In this document: positions 31,001 through 38,169 of the stretch, one piece after another
How the letters are laid out: each line of letters opens with the position of its first letter
Numbering within the stretch: the stretch's first letter is position 1
DNA from: Symbiodinium natans
Lineage: Eukaryota; Sar; Dinophyceae; Suessiales; Symbiodiniaceae
Reading direction: 5' to 3'
DNA length: 64,000 nucleotides
Assembly (NCBI GenBank): GCA_905221605.1
Contig: CAJNDS010001857.1
Span: forward strand, 646,793-710,792
Notes under the pieces: generated by a model
Seen by the model: the letters and a program-made list of their open reading frames with translations, nothing else
Told to the model about the DNA's origin: nothing
The model's database searches: none
Program-made: the position numbers and the translations under genes

Positions 31001-31238
31001 AGTGCCCGACCCGCCTCGTACGAGGCAGAGCCCCGAGTACGACTTCGAGCTCTTCACAGGTGTCTTCTACAAGTCTGAACGTGGAGAAAAGGTGCACTTG
31101 TTCCACTGCCGTGGAATGAGGGAAGTCCGGTCGCGCGTGACGGAGTACCAGGTTTGTTCGTTTTGTTTGGAGCGCTACCCCTTGTACTACCGTAGACCTT
31201 TCAATGATGCTCTGCTACGCCGACATGATGGACATTGA
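21990..31238 (+). CDS. Copia-type Gag-Pol polyprotein with methyltransferase-like and dioxygenase-like domains (3082 aa)
   Basis: Domains in order by residue: coiled coil 278-328; tandem Pro/Gly/Gln repeats 364-477; Gag core about 590-830; CCCH finger C862-C872-C878-H882; CCHC knuckle C894-C897-H902-C907; aspartic protease D1035-S-G; C5-methyltransferase-like about 1238-1505; integrase zinc motif H1529/H1534/C1541/C1544 and catalytic D1568, D1706, E1742; dioxygenase-like about 1940-2085; reverse transcriptase D2396 and YVDD 2499-2502; RNase H D2685, E2724/E2726, D2758, D2807; two hydrophobic segments near 2857 and 2894; a terminal Cys/His motif. The start ATG at 21990 in CAAGCCATGG is the first in frame and lies within the LTR. 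At 3082 residues it is about twice the usual copia length because of the extra domains. No frameshift separates Gag from Pol, so processing by its protease is inferred. All retroelement catalytic residues I checked are present. Confidence 0.95.
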   Translation: MANPADSMPPGTSNQEVMSPNGARPTSPRMTTTAAGPERGQPGVVRPALDGGEAHGAQPEAVRPDGALEAGGTGVAGSVDGAMVSGDSMDSGHGTSGQVARVQALALASGAVVAGGMQAVVASTSMTREVEPAGEAGDMGMLRDGLNSGGHQQPGGFSWNAQGSPMGREAQPRGAMPTWVSRLGAFFQAMGQSQQVTPPEWMPSPFPSPVTRPSRSQRALESPMSHGERDEASRTPLFDDEQRQQMRAMEQRAPLLYGATGVGPRPMDGGGSSGGSTYEAVKEEVRQQLQGQLQGMMRELEESKREASSLREEMGRMQLERERMGEGQWPHAARSRPGQGWGQHLWNGLVGALPGPSGQLGPRGNPGALHPVQQGAFPESQGNPGPLPPVQQGAFPESQGNPGPLPPVQQGASTESRGNPGPLPGGSLDGLRPVQQGASTESRGNPGPLPGGSLDGLRPVQQGASTESRGNPGPLPGRFLNGQSDAAGGRFGFMPSGQSDAAGGQEQPLVYPRGPPQVLGGHLGQSGGAVQSKQPPAVASAEALPESGGERGQPSLGPGGDPMSRLLEGLERVITKSQRTEDVHKPVGDIPMLPALSDSASVDFGDWLHCLEHAMGDLSTSSAEWWQEVKDCAKAYYDSYQKADHFNRLNLAPLASPVLQEARWQRVDRRAATLLLASTPEDIRRELVASRVRSSLEILSRLMVLYRPGSAMEKSSLLRHLESPPATSTAAEAVDGLRLWWRYFQRAKDLGVVIPDPSVLLRGIDVLVKKPLLDHHEVAFRMNLVRYQLKVDFVPVEDNVKAVHKALLAEFEQLASRKPKGVPGNNSPSTTPNSPQARLKGLTGGAANNQPKGESAGSQKPCKFFGVTDGGCRRGKGCRFVHSWPDRDAKRERCWNCGGKGHQSKACPTRPTEGTTTTVTASTPTTPTAAQVQAKPMQPETQKTIKADDVATVISEASTVASTPMATRSALDDPIPGTPMDMQQMLENAQRMVKSLMEHSATMKVMRITSAESEEVRRAQALGTLPTVSKMGLLDSGATHALRPGTVEEKKKAAKVEVALAGDTKIELPQSDKGTILGDNQAQPIVPLGTLVRQLGYEFVWNARGCRLRHPSRPEVQVYTRSSCPEVRECDALRLIAELEGTKADEALRTMQELETSIKVARSHEGRNWADFLKDYVVTGDPSDGLRAVLSAEFMSDVPFEDKIRIFEKIPQSNEEAWKLMKSLPLNRARRRSLWASRRWIVHLFSGKGESSDPIKTLTGCRVQGPRGETREASMAEVLEIDLTQSKSWDIATNGGIFALLLWAASQGKIHAIVGGPPCRTFSLLRHRELQGRNNAPRPVRSAQHLWGLPGQLTRDEEALVRGDSNLILRMVWLWLVAEAGLDMCYPRRDRGPAVAFGMEHPDDPREFLQPGAVSNEVMEKCASFWRTKLVEHMKNNGMNMYRFDQGALGHPQRKPTGLLTTMELDELSGLKDTRREWPEPGNSKDMAVWAPGLREALAKGIRRWAWRGEISVAMNTFTPKQLEEWRRHVEAGHWPFRRDCSVCLSAAGTGRPARRVLHRDAYVLSLDIGGAFAEKGIDERNDNGRANKYKFVLAATYVFPKAFDVVSKDMPIPDDIDEYLGQEEVDEEGPEPEAAEEEVERKEDKDHEEEWKRLVGDLNKPQEFQVLRFAVPLAKHKGADILAAVQDLYIYLRANGFPLARIHSDRAREFRTKQLRKWCRERDIYQTYTEGLAPTQNATAENQVKWLKARARVLLTASGLNKKYWPCAMKHACAAHNTRQLGKTMTPIQFGSQVMVKTKKDVGPFDPRWEEAVYLGPADDVREGHVLELADGTWHRTLHMRVVRDDEVPSGGDDSWVADRVDPGRRVRGKRRLEDPDGPGVRVLQEGQEDGEEEIAEQRAHDKLEYNKYEDEDALEIVRALRLTSGPKRRGTQDFDWCGSWSTGAYVHGGVWGVQTNTTKFPKVTRFLTTFLRNKMKEPMPFGTIVVNVNQELLPHRDLHNEREFANSVYGMGDFSGGEVWEQTYLEENTALDVYRATTRGLVRGRTMDVKGKIQALWAHRWHATMPWTGTRVTVVGYVPRKFKNVGSENYNLLRDMGFMVPVGADEEEEDDVQEPQQKVLQGNDIEKGGGWKESVHVPGGHVELGVHWTMKFVREGDGGEGELSATPTFPVQDHVRERVQERLLWARELLEEEREIWERQERQTGIVDEHVKTVIDNLEETVAYMELYLMQDNQAHVDEVRLKMLRVNKVSVEEAVTQNVEQLLQGLEGPLEVVHNVSLQEVREHLTDWVPSMKKEVATLETSGTLRPIPLSQAKRQSEAGELILVPGKTVFTVKPPEDAHQSKYKRKTRFVICGNFVKDGDTMELYTANAKAESVRCSLATAASRNWEAAGTDINSAFTLTPMTESATQYAVTAPKILVEAGVVPPGTAYKVDRVLYGLREAPRLWGIFRDRRIRNARLTVDGRDMKFTQLETDESVWRLHPVDDPQETIAMMVVYVDDVLFLGKRAHIEEMYSWLVNGTEEEGAGWKCSPLEFVGKDPVRYLGMEIRSKMKDGGIAYHVCQGGYIGDLLREHGVETWTPSLVPATREAMPQVPEPEDGAEEAEPDPSAVHAAQKLAGELLWLSMRTRPDVSFAVAHVCSAATRCPEAALKLGRMVLRYLRDTVDLGLTYDGTGPTVLAYSDASYAPGGGRSFGCAATMLHGGFVAWRMARQPVISLSVAEAELYEVINAYQQAMSIKEWIKEIHPKVDVTMLIDNLAALGLATSSPGSWKTRHLRIRARFLRQETASGRLELKHSPGEVQAADMGTKAVPAPRLRDLRVLWKMMTVGEFLEGPKEVILNGIKVPESEVRFNQMRIMMMLVVCALVKGTQGAELPQQPKKDPLPYDAGIEFYGLMVLCGVAMIGIWEVMKWCLGRCCGSDEATVRRARRLLRIRDQTTRALQEELMGLRAEEVQSSPPVSQGSPVAMSSSSSATAPTTRLVENVEPARTTTAVAEETQVGQVPDPPRTRQSPEYDFELFTGVFYKSERGEKVHLFHCRGMREVRSRVTEYQVCSFCLERYPLYYRRPFNDALLRRHDGH
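22821..22973 (+). other. Gag coiled-coil segment
   Basis: Residues 278-328 are rich in E, K, R, Q and M with heptad-like leucines (for example MMRELEESKREASSLREEM), consistent with Gag oligomerisation. Confidence 0.7.
23079..23420 (+). repeat. In-frame tandem repeats within gag
   Basis: Three 54-bp units (GNPGPLPPVQQGAFPESQ type), then two identical 78-bp units with an inserted GGSLDGLR, then a partial unit. Every unit keeps the frame. A second small pair, GQSDAAGG, follows at 23432-23502. Confidence 0.95.
24573..24710 (+). other. Gag zinc-binding pair: CCCH finger plus CCHC knuckle
   Basis: C-x9-C-x5-C-x3-H (residues 862-882) is followed 11 residues later by C-x2-C-x4-H-x4-C (894-907). The CCHC knuckle is standard for RNA packaging by Gag. 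The CCCH finger is an additional RNA-binding type motif. Confidence 0.9.
25062..25349 (+). other. Aspartic protease region
   Basis: GLLDSGATHAL with catalytic D1035 matches the D-S/T-G-A signature of retroviral-type proteases. About 90 residues follow with the alternating hydrophobic pattern of such folds. Confidence 0.85.
25701..26504 (+). other. Cytosine-C5 DNA-methyltransferase-like domain
   Basis: Motif I-like WIVHLFSGKGE (F1245-x-G-x-G), motif IV GGPPCRTFS with candidate catalytic C1319, motif VI-like EHP at E1400, motif VIII-like GALGHPQRKPT around 1451 and motif X-like segment near 1488. The order matches C5 methyltransferases. There is almost no room for a target-recognition domain between motifs VIII and X, so specificity or even activity is uncertain. 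Methyltransferases inside dinoflagellate retrotransposons have been reported (de Mendoza and colleagues, 2018). Confidence 0.75.
26562..27533 (+). other. Integrase domain with acidic insertion
   Basis: H-x4-H...C-x2-C zinc motif at 1529-1544, then D1568 (SLDIGG), D1706 (HSDRAREF) and E1742 (ATAENQ). Exactly 35 residues separate the last two. An E/D-rich segment (residues 1611-1652) lies between the first two aspartates and widens their spacing to 138 residues. Confidence 0.9.
27807..28244 (+). other. 2-oxoglutarate/Fe(II)-dioxygenase-like domain
   Basis: H1997-R-D1999 (LLPHRDLHNE) gives an HxD iron-ligand motif. GDFSGGEVW follows. H2064 lies 67 residues after H1997 in HRWHATMPWTGTRVTVVGY, with R2073 nine residues after it. 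The H-x3-P-x3-T-R spacing is that of prolyl-hydroxylase-type double-stranded beta-helix enzymes, where the arginine binds 2-oxoglutarate. It lies between integrase and reverse transcriptase. Substrate and activity are unknown. Confidence 0.68.
28842..29669 (+). other. Reverse transcriptase domain
   Basis: Copia-type (RVT_2) reverse transcriptase. First catalytic aspartate D2396 in GTDINSAFT, LYGLREAPRLW motif, and YVDD at 2499-2502. Confidence 0.94.
30021..30479 (+). other. RNase H domain
   Basis: YSDASYA (D2685), SVAEAELYE (E2724/E2726), LIDNLAALGL (D2758) and QAADMGTK (D2807), the standard copia RNase H set. Confidence 0.92.
30558..31238 (+). other. C-terminal extension with hydrophobic segments and Cys/His motif
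   Basis: After RNase H come two hydrophobic stretches (IMMMLVVCALV near 2858; FYGLMVLCGVAMIGIW near 2894), a basic/coiled stretch, a Ser/Thr-rich linker and a terminal motif H3036-x2-HC(3039/3040)...C3056-x2-C3059 that could bind zinc. Membrane association is inferred; there is no evidence of an envelope protein. Confidence 0.6.
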
Positions 31239-31277
31239 GCACCCCGAATGAGACACCTAGTGGGCAGCGAGCCCACA

Positions 31278-31290
31278 AGGCGAGGAGGAG
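31278..31290 (+). promoter_or_regulatory. Polypurine tract
   Basis: AGGCGAGGAGGAG abuts the 3' LTR, the expected place for plus-strand priming. It has one interrupting C. Confidence 0.65.
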
Positions 31291-31580
31291 TGCTGGTGTG
31301 CTCACGTTTTTCCGGGAAGAAGAGGGTGCATGTCGCTGTCAAGCGGTCCAAGCCCGGTGAAGGGCAACAACGAGGCCCGTGAAGGGCAAGGAAACACATG
31401 GCCCGGTGTGGGCACGCAGACGCAGTTTTTACATGTACCAGGCATCGCAGGTATAGCACCTGAACGAGTAAGACCAAGGATTTCGTGTCGTTGCTGTTGT
31501 GGAAAAGGGAAATTCGAGTGAGCTCTACAAGCCATGGCCAACCCTGCAGATTCCATGCCTCCTGGGACCTCCAACCAGGA
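31291..31580 (+). repeat. 3' LTR
   Basis: 290 bp, 289 identical to the 5' LTR. The single change is T at 31500 where the 5' LTR has C in a CpG. Confidence 0.95.
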
Positions 31581-31742
31581 CTAAACCCTAAACCCTAAAC
31601 CCTAAACCCTAAACCCTAAACCCTAAACCCTAAACCCTAAACCCTAAACCCTAAACCCTAAACCCTAAACCCTAAAAACTAAACCCTAAACCCTAAACCC
31701 TAAACCCTAAACCCTAAACCCTAAACCCTAAACCCTAAACCC
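31581..31742. repeat. Target-site copy and CCCTAAA array
   Basis: It begins with the right CTAAAC target duplication (31581-31586) and continues as about 23 units. It is the other half of the array split by the retroelement. Confidence 0.95.
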
Positions 31743-32079
31743 GCCCGCCACCCCCCTCTCTTGTCTTTTGGGGTAGGCGGGCGCTGGTCGAGCGCTCAGT
31801 GAGACCCTGCGAGGGAGCCCCAGGCGGGCGACCGAGCTGGCCTCCAGGCAGGCTAACCCTCCAGGCAGGCACAGGCCGAGACAGCAGTAGTCACTGTTTT
31901 ATATTATATTACCCTAAACCCCAAGCTGTCCGCACACATTCTTGGCTCCTGCATTGGGAGGCCCCCTGGGAAGGCCCCTGGAGACCCCTGGGTTCCCAAC
32001 CCCCGTCCGCTGGGCTGCGGGGACCAGGGGCCGTTTTGTTGGGGCAGGCAAGGCTCTCGCCAAAAAATTCCCTGACTGG

Positions 32080-32372
32080 CTCCCCTGGCCCTGGCCCTGG
32101 CCCTGGCCCTGGCCCTGGCCCTGGCGCCCTGGCGCCCTGGCGCCCTGGCCCCCTGGCCCTGGCCCTGGCCCTGGCCCTGACTCTGGCCCCCTGACCCTGA
32201 CCCTGACCCTGACCCTGACCCTGGCCCGGCCCTGGCCCTCTGGCCCTCTGGCCCTCTGGCCCTCTGGCCCTCTGGCCGTCTGGCTGTCTGGCCCTCTGGC
32301 CCTCTGGCCCTCTGGCCCTCTGGCCCTCGGCCCTCTGGCCCTCTGCCCTCTTCTGGCCCTCCTGGCCCTGGC
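32080..32372. repeat. GC-rich CCCTGG / CTGGCCCT minisatellite
   Basis: Successive blocks of CCCTGG, CCCTGA and CTGGCCCT units. Long open frames through it on both strands are artefacts of the repeat. Confidence 0.93.
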
Positions 32373-32380
32373 CCTGGCCT

Positions 32381-33214
32381 GTTCGAGTCATCTTACCCCC
32401 TTGCGCCAAGCCAAGCTGTCCGCGCACCAGTTTGTGTCCTGTTTCGGGCCCTTCGCGCCAACCCAATCTGTCCTGCCTCACTTCCATTTGCTGCAACTTT
32501 GTGCCTGGTCCTGACCCTGGCCCGGCACCCCACCTTACCCCCTTCGCGCCAAGCCAAGCTATCCACCACACCAGCCCTGTTTCCGTGGCGCTCTGCCCAA
32601 CCCAAGCTGTTCACTGTGTGTTCTTCCTGGCTGGAGCCCCTTCGCGCCAACCAAGCCTCCCTGCCTTTCTCCGTTCCGTTTCCGTCTGCTGCAGCTTTGC
32701 GCCTGGTCCACGAACCTTGTGGAAATCCCCAAAAAGGGCGTGAGTGCTGACTCCTTGACCCTGACCCGGCCTGTTCGAGTCATCTTACCCCCTTGCGCCA
32801 AGCCAAGCTGTCCGCGCACCAGTTTGTGTTCTTTTTCGGGGGGCTTTAGCCCCTTCGCGCCAGCCCAATCTATATCGCCTCGCTCCGTTTGCTGCAACTT
32901 TGTGCCTGGTCCTGACCCTGGCCCGGCACCCCACCTTACCCCCTTCGCGCCAAGCCAAGCTATCCGCCACACCAGCCCTGTTTCCGTGGCGCTCTGCCCA
33001 ACCCAAGCTGTTCACTGTGTGTTCTTCCTGGCTGGAGCCCCTTCGCGCCAACCAAGCCTCACTGCCTTTGTCTGTTCCTGGCCCATCCCTTCATAGCCCC
33101 TTCGCGCCAACCCAAGCTATCTTCACGGACCCTGCCTCGTTTCCGTCTGCCGCAGCTTTGCGCCTGGTCCACACACCTTGTGGAAATCCCCAAAAAGGGC
33201 GTGAGTGCTGACTC
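32381..33214. repeat. Tandem duplication of a ~392-bp unit
   Basis: Copies start at 32381 and 32773 with the same GTTCGAGTCATCTTACCCCC opening and end in GTGAGTGCTGACTC. The second has an extra ~50 bp. Within them CCCTTCGCGCCAA or a close variant recurs nine times. An A-rich stretch (AAAAAAATAAAA) follows at 33228. Confidence 0.88.
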
Positions 33215-33336
33215 ATGTGATGGCTTGTAAAAAAATAAAAGGTCTTAACTTCTTGAGAGTTGTGAGTGGGCGGTCTTGGGGTGGGTAGGTCTGCAGACTA
33301 CCGCGCGCTCCCAAAGCGCGCTCCCGTTTGGCACGC

Positions 33337-33468
33337 CCTAAACCCTAAACCCTAAACCCTAAACCCTAAACCCTAAACCCTAAACCCTAAACCCTAAACC
33401 CTAAACCCTAAACCCTAAACCCTAAACCCTAAACCCTACACCCCAAACCCCAAACCCCAAACCCTAAA
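33337..33468. repeat. CCCTAAA array
   Basis: About eighteen units ending in CCCCAAA variants. Confidence 0.95.
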
Positions 33469-34102
33469 CTTGGGGGGTTTATCGGGCCTCCAGCCCTGGG
33501 GCAATTTTCGGAGCAGGATGGAAGTTCGTCAATGGCATCAAACCCAGGCCTGAGAAGAGCCATCCGTGGGGCAGTTTCCCGGGATAGGGTTTAGGGTTTA
33601 GGGTCTGGGGTTTAGGTCTAGGGTTCAGGGCTAGGTCTAGGGTTTAGGGTTTAGTCTGTAGAACGCGTCTATAAGCCTTTGGAAAGTACTTCAATACGTA
33701 TGCTGGAACATCTCATGTTCGGGGGCACGAGAGAGACTTAGATCATACAGGAGCCAACAATATGCCATTTCAACCCTTTATGCAAATATGAACAAACGAC
33801 ACAAAAAATGGAGTTCTTCGAGTTCTTCGAATGACATCAGAGACCTAAACCCCGAACCCTACACCTTGAACCCTAAACCCTAACCCTAAACCCTAAACCT
33901 TTCGGGGGCGTTTTCCGAAATTAGTTGTCTGAATTATCCTCTTTCTTGTTTGGGGTTTGGGGTTTAGGGTTTAGGGTTTAGGGTTTAGGGTGAACCCGAA
34001 CGAACGATTTACGATTTGGGGGGTTGACCCCGAGACCCCGAATTGCGAGCGTTTTTCGGGGATACCCAGGAGCATAACCTAGGTCCCAGCCCTCCCCACT
34101 AA

Positions 34103-34204
34103 ACCCTGAACCCTAAGCCCTAAACCCTAAACCCTAAGCCCTAAGCCCTAAACCCTAAACCCTAAACCCTAAACCCTAAACCCTAAACCCTAAACCCTAA
34201 ACCC
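34103..34204. repeat. CCCTAAA/CCCTAAG array
   Basis: About fourteen units ending about 30 bp before exon 34236. Confidence 0.94.
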
Positions 34205-34235
34205 TTTTGCTTGTCGAATGTATGCCCCCCGGAAG

Positions 34236-34303
34236 GGATCCTCTGCTACGACTCCTCGGAGCACTGGGTGCTCGTAGTGCTGTCCATCTTTGGTGCCTAT
34301 GCG
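34236..34303 (+). CDS. Exon: membrane region after the retrotransposon
   Basis: It encodes GILCYDSSEHWVLVVLSIF followed by GAYA. Entry phase 1 matches exon 19740. The 3' edge is a GA (34304) or GC (34301) donor, both phase 0. Confidence 0.8.
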
Positions 34304-34558
34304 GAAGCTTTGGGGTTTAGGGCTTAGGATTTAGGGTTCAGGGTTCAGGGTTTAGGGTTTAGGGTCTAGGGTTTAGGGTTTAGGGTTTAGGGTTTAGGGT
34401 TTAGGGTTCAGGGTTCAGGGTGAAGCTCCTGGTTCGGGTTTTGGGTTCTTTTGGGGACAGCTGGCACTCTGCTAGTGCATTCTGCTCATAAACCCTAATA
34501 CGCAGGTCCTTGTTCTGCTCCATGCAAGGCGGTTTGGAGCTTGTCTCCGCAAAGCGAG

Positions 34559-34681
34559 GGTTTAGGGTTTAGGGTTTAGGGTTTAGGGTTTAGGGTTTAG
34601 GGTTTAGGGTTTAGGGTTTAGGGTTTAGGGTTTAGGGTTCAGGGTTCAGGGTTCAGGGTTTAGGGTTTAGGGTTTAGGGTT
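34559..34681. repeat. TTTAGGG array with TTCAGGG units
   Basis: About seventeen units, opposite in orientation to the array at 34103 across exon 34236. Confidence 0.95.
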
Positions 34682-35329
34682 GGTTTGTCAGGTCGACGCT
34701 GGGCTTGGGGCTTGGGGGCCCAGGGCCTGAACCCATTTGAACCCAGCAGAACGCGAGAGGACGCCCCAAATGCGAACCCTTAACCCCCAACTCTCTCCCC
34801 CTCTCCCCTCCCACCACCAAAGAATACAAGAACCCTAAACCTTAAACGCCTAAACCCTACACCCTAAACCCAAAACCCTAACAGTACACTTCAGCTAGGC
34901 GGGTGGCAAAACACCCGTTCATCGAGCAACAGTTCCATGTGCAAAGCCTGCGAAGCGACTCTTAGTCAGCTAGGCAGGTGGAAAAAAGGAACCTCAACCT
35001 ACTGGTTCTACGCACCTTCAAGAAATACCCCAACTCCCACATTCCAAGAACGAGTACAAGGTCTTGGGATGTTTTGTGTTTTGCCCTTATTGGGTTCAAG
35101 AGGATCATATCTAGGAATATTCTTGAGAGGGTTTTAAGGGGCCATCCTAGAATCAGTAAACCCTAAAACAAAGAGCAGGGTTTAGGGTTTAGGGTTTAGG
35201 GTTTAGGGTTTCAAAACCCGAAACCAAAAGGCATCATCTGCTATCCGGTTTCGATCCTGTGCTGGGCCAGCTACACCACTGTGCCTCATCTTCGAGTGGG
35301 TTCAGGGTTGAGGTGTTTAGGGTTTAAAG

Positions 35330-35413
35330 CCTAAACCCTAAACCCTAAACCCTACACCCTAAACCCTAAACCCTATACCCTATACCCTAAACCCTAAACC
35401 CTAAACCCTAAAC
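35330..35413. repeat. CCCTAAA array with CCCTATA variants
   Basis: About twelve units in the intron between exons 34236 and 35832. Confidence 0.92.
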
Positions 35414-35831
35414 ACTGCATGGGTTCTAGGGTTCTATGGGTTTTAGGTTTATGCTGGGCTTGGGGGTTCTTATGTAGGCATTCTTCAGCAATAGTAAAGG
35501 ATGCTTGTGAAGTGGGGGGGATGGGGGGGGTGGGTTCACAACCTCTTGCCGGCATCCCTAAAGCTATCCTCTACTCAGGTTCCCTTGTGTCAGCAGTAAC
35601 ACGACAGCACCCGAAACAAAAGCCCTGTATTTGCACAAGATACAAGACCCTAAACCCTGAACCCTAAACCTTAAACCCTAAACACATGTAGGAACCTTCT
35701 GCGGCCCAATGGTTGCGCAGACAGACAACGACAAAGGGGCCATCCGGGAAGGTTTAGGCGGTCTAGGCGGTTTAGGGTTTAGGGTTTAGGGTGTATAAGT
35801 CCAGATGCAGCAGTAGGGTGCATATGCCCAG

Positions 35832-35899
35832 GTCATGTACCCTTCGCGGGTCACCACCGGCAAGGGCCTGCAGCTTGTGCAGCTTGCCGCCAGAGTACT
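35832..35899 (+). CDS. Exon: membrane region loop
   Basis: It encodes VMYPSRVTTGKGLQLVQLAA followed by RV. Phase 0 in. A GA donor in phase 2 fits exon 36592, giving AARVLPECYYYG. Confidence 0.78.
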
Positions 35900-36591
35900 G
35901 AGTGCCCGAAGCCTTGAACCAAGCTCCGGAAGGGTTTAGGGTTTTGCGTGGGCTTAGGGTGTAGGGTTTAGGGTTTAGGGTTTAGGGTTTTCGGGGGTTG
36001 TGAGGCACCAAAAAAAAGGGTCACCAAACTCAGGGTTTCGGGTTTGGGGTTTAGGGTATCTGAAGAAAGCACCGAATGCCCTCAGCCCTACACTCGAAGG
36101 CTAAGCCAACTTAGCAAGGTAGAAGTGTGGTTATGAGTACCCTCACTTGGGCTTATTCTAACTGTGACTTAACCCACTGATTTCCTTGAGCCCTAAAGCT
36201 CCTCCCGACTCCCGAGGAATCGCTACCGCTTCCTCTTCCAGCGATTCAGGTGCCCGGGGCCCTCCCACAACCTCACTACATCCTCCACAGTAGGGATGTT
36301 TTGTTGTTGCCTGGCACTGCAAGTCGGGGACTTTCAGCAATTTGTGGGTAGGTTGATAACACGGATCCTCATAGGGCCGCTTTTGGGTTCAGCCGAACTA
36401 CTGCACACATGGTTGATTGAAGGCACAAGTTTCAGGGCTTAAGACTGCTCGGCCTTTTGGGTAAGGTTAGGATTGCGTTGACTGATTCTTCTTCTCGGAA
36501 CCTTGAAATGCGACTGCATCGTTGTGCGCCCTTGTAGCTTCGCGAACTCATGGTCTTTTTGGCGCGATCATGCCTGGAGATGTGACAACAG

Positions 36592-36634
36592 GCCCGAGTG
36601 CTACTACTACGGCCTGGTGCTTCTGTACAGAAAC
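36592..36634 (+). CDS. Exon: membrane region
   Basis: It encodes PECYYYGLVLLYRN after a TGACAACAG acceptor. Entry phase 2, exit phase 0 at a C|GC donor. Aromatic-rich start of a helix. Confidence 0.75.
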
Positions 36635-36708
36635 GCCCCTGGGACCATACAGAATAGAGTGATTAGAGTCAGAGTTTATGTATCACGTTTTATTGCGTAC
36701 AAATGCGC

Positions 36709-37111
36709 AGATGGACAGAGACAGGCAGAGACACAGACAGAGACACTGACACAGACAAAACGAGACACTGACACAGACTCAGACTTAGACTCAGACACAG
36801 ACGCAGATTGGTAGACGCAGACAGACAGAGAGACAGAGAAACGGAGACGGAGACGCAGACACACAGACGCACAGACACGCAGGTGTGCAGAAAGGCAGAA
36901 AGACCGACAGAGACGAAGGTGCGGGACGCACACAAATACACACATACATGCACGCAGGCATACCTACATACATACGTACACGCATGCATACCTACATACC
37001 TGCCTACATACACATGATAGACAGACAGAGAAATTGAGAGACAGAGAGAGATAAAATCGAAAGCGAGAAAAAACAAAAAGTAGAAAGACAGAGAAAGATA
37101 GAAAGAGACAC

Positions 37112-37148
<37 letters not shown>

Positions 37149-37262
37149 AAGAGAGAGAGAGAGAGAGAGAAAGAGAAAGAGAGAGAGAGAGAGAGAGATA
37201 GAAAGAAAGAGACAGAGAGAGAGAGAGAGAGAGAGAGGGAGTGAGAAACAGAAAGAGAAAAG
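36709..37262. repeat. Long purine-rich simple-sequence tract
   Basis: CAGACA/GAGACA repeats, ACATAC repeats, then (GA)n with AAAGA. The long reverse-strand frames here (Leu/Ser/Val/Cys-rich) are low-complexity artefacts. Confidence 0.93.
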
Positions 37263-38050
37263 AGAGAGGAAAGTTCACAATGGGCCGGACATTGAGCGAG
37301 CCCGGTGGCGAGGGGAAGCCTTCGAGATCCCGGGCTCTGGAGAAGAAGACAGCACGCACGCGAGGGTGTCTTTGTGTGTGTGTGTGTGTGTTTCGGTGCA
37401 TTTGTTTGTTTACTGTGCTAGATCTGTACTGCATTTGGACAGTCGCGGTATTGTAATAATAGTAATAAACCCCAGACCCTAAACTTGCCCCGCTGCCCCG
37501 CACAACTTTGTTGCGCTGCAGAGCGCAAAAAGAAGAACAGATCCCAAACCCCACAAAGCCTCCGACAAAGATCTACATGAAAGCCTGCGTTCTGAGTTTT
37601 TGGATTTCGCCCAGTCGCTGAGGCCTTTGTTGCCTTGTTTCCAGTGGCCTTTGTGTCGACGCCAGAGATGCAGGCTTGGGCGCACGAGAATGCGGAGTTT
37701 TGGAGCTTAGGATTCGGAGTCCGCCTATACATTACTTGACTATATGTTGTATGTGCCATGTAGGTTATCATAAACCATAGATATTCTGGCTTTTTATTTA
37801 TGGATCCACACATTGTTTTATATATTGCATATCATATGCACTCTTGCAAGGTTTTTCTACGGGACAGTGAATGATTCCTGATTCACTGGCAGCACAAGGA
37901 AAGCAGGAAGGGGCCGTGGCCTGAGCCACAGAAAAGCCGCTTGCAACTCTGAACAAGAGAGTCCCGGAAGTTCCCCTAACCCTAAACTCTAAACCATAGA
38001 CCCCAAAACCCTAAACCTTAAACCCTAAACCCTGAAGGGTGCCACAAAAG

Positions 38051-38135
38051 GGCTTGTGGATCAACCCTCCACTCAACCCCATCAATGTGCTGGGCCTGTC
38101 CTTTGCATGGATCGCGCGCAGCCCTCAGATCATGC
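38051..38135 (+). CDS. Candidate exon: membrane region
   Basis: It reads GLWINPPLNPINVLGLSFAW followed by IARSPQI. Phase 0 in, with a G|GC donor near 38135. Hydrophobic and coding-like, but another frame is also open. Confidence 0.5.
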
Positions 38136-38169
38136 GGCCGAAACCCTCATCAAGCCCTAAACACTTGGG

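Larger units (their letters stand above)
21747..31580 (+). mobile_element. Full-length Ty1/copia-like LTR retrotransposon with accessory enzyme domains
   Basis: The parts are two 290-bp LTRs, a 6-bp target duplication, one intact 3082-codon Gag-Pol ORF, and a purine tract before the 3' LTR. Integrase precedes reverse transcriptase, the copia order. No convincing tRNA primer-binding site follows the 5' LTR; GGTTATGAGCCC at 22037 is only weakly like a Met-tRNA site. One LTR difference in 290 bp and an unbroken ORF mean recent insertion. It lies sense to the host gene within an intron, on a CCCTAAA array. Confidence 0.95.
19825..34235 (+). other. 14.4-kb intron containing the LTR retrotransposon
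   Basis: Bounded by exon 19740 (exit phase 1) and exon 34236 (entry phase 1), which join to PFQCCLGILCYDSSEH. The intron holds CCCTAAA arrays, a complete 9.8-kb copia-like element in sense orientation and a GC-rich tandem duplication. An undetected small exon inside cannot be excluded. Confidence 0.65.

Noticed and set aside
31909-32571. Gly/Gln/Arg-rich or Pro-rich protein genes on both strands
   Set aside because: They follow from the CCCTGG-type minisatellite; both strands are open over the same repeat.
36690-37554. Reverse-strand Leu/Ser/Cys-rich membrane protein
   Set aside because: It is the translation of GA and CAGACA simple repeats.
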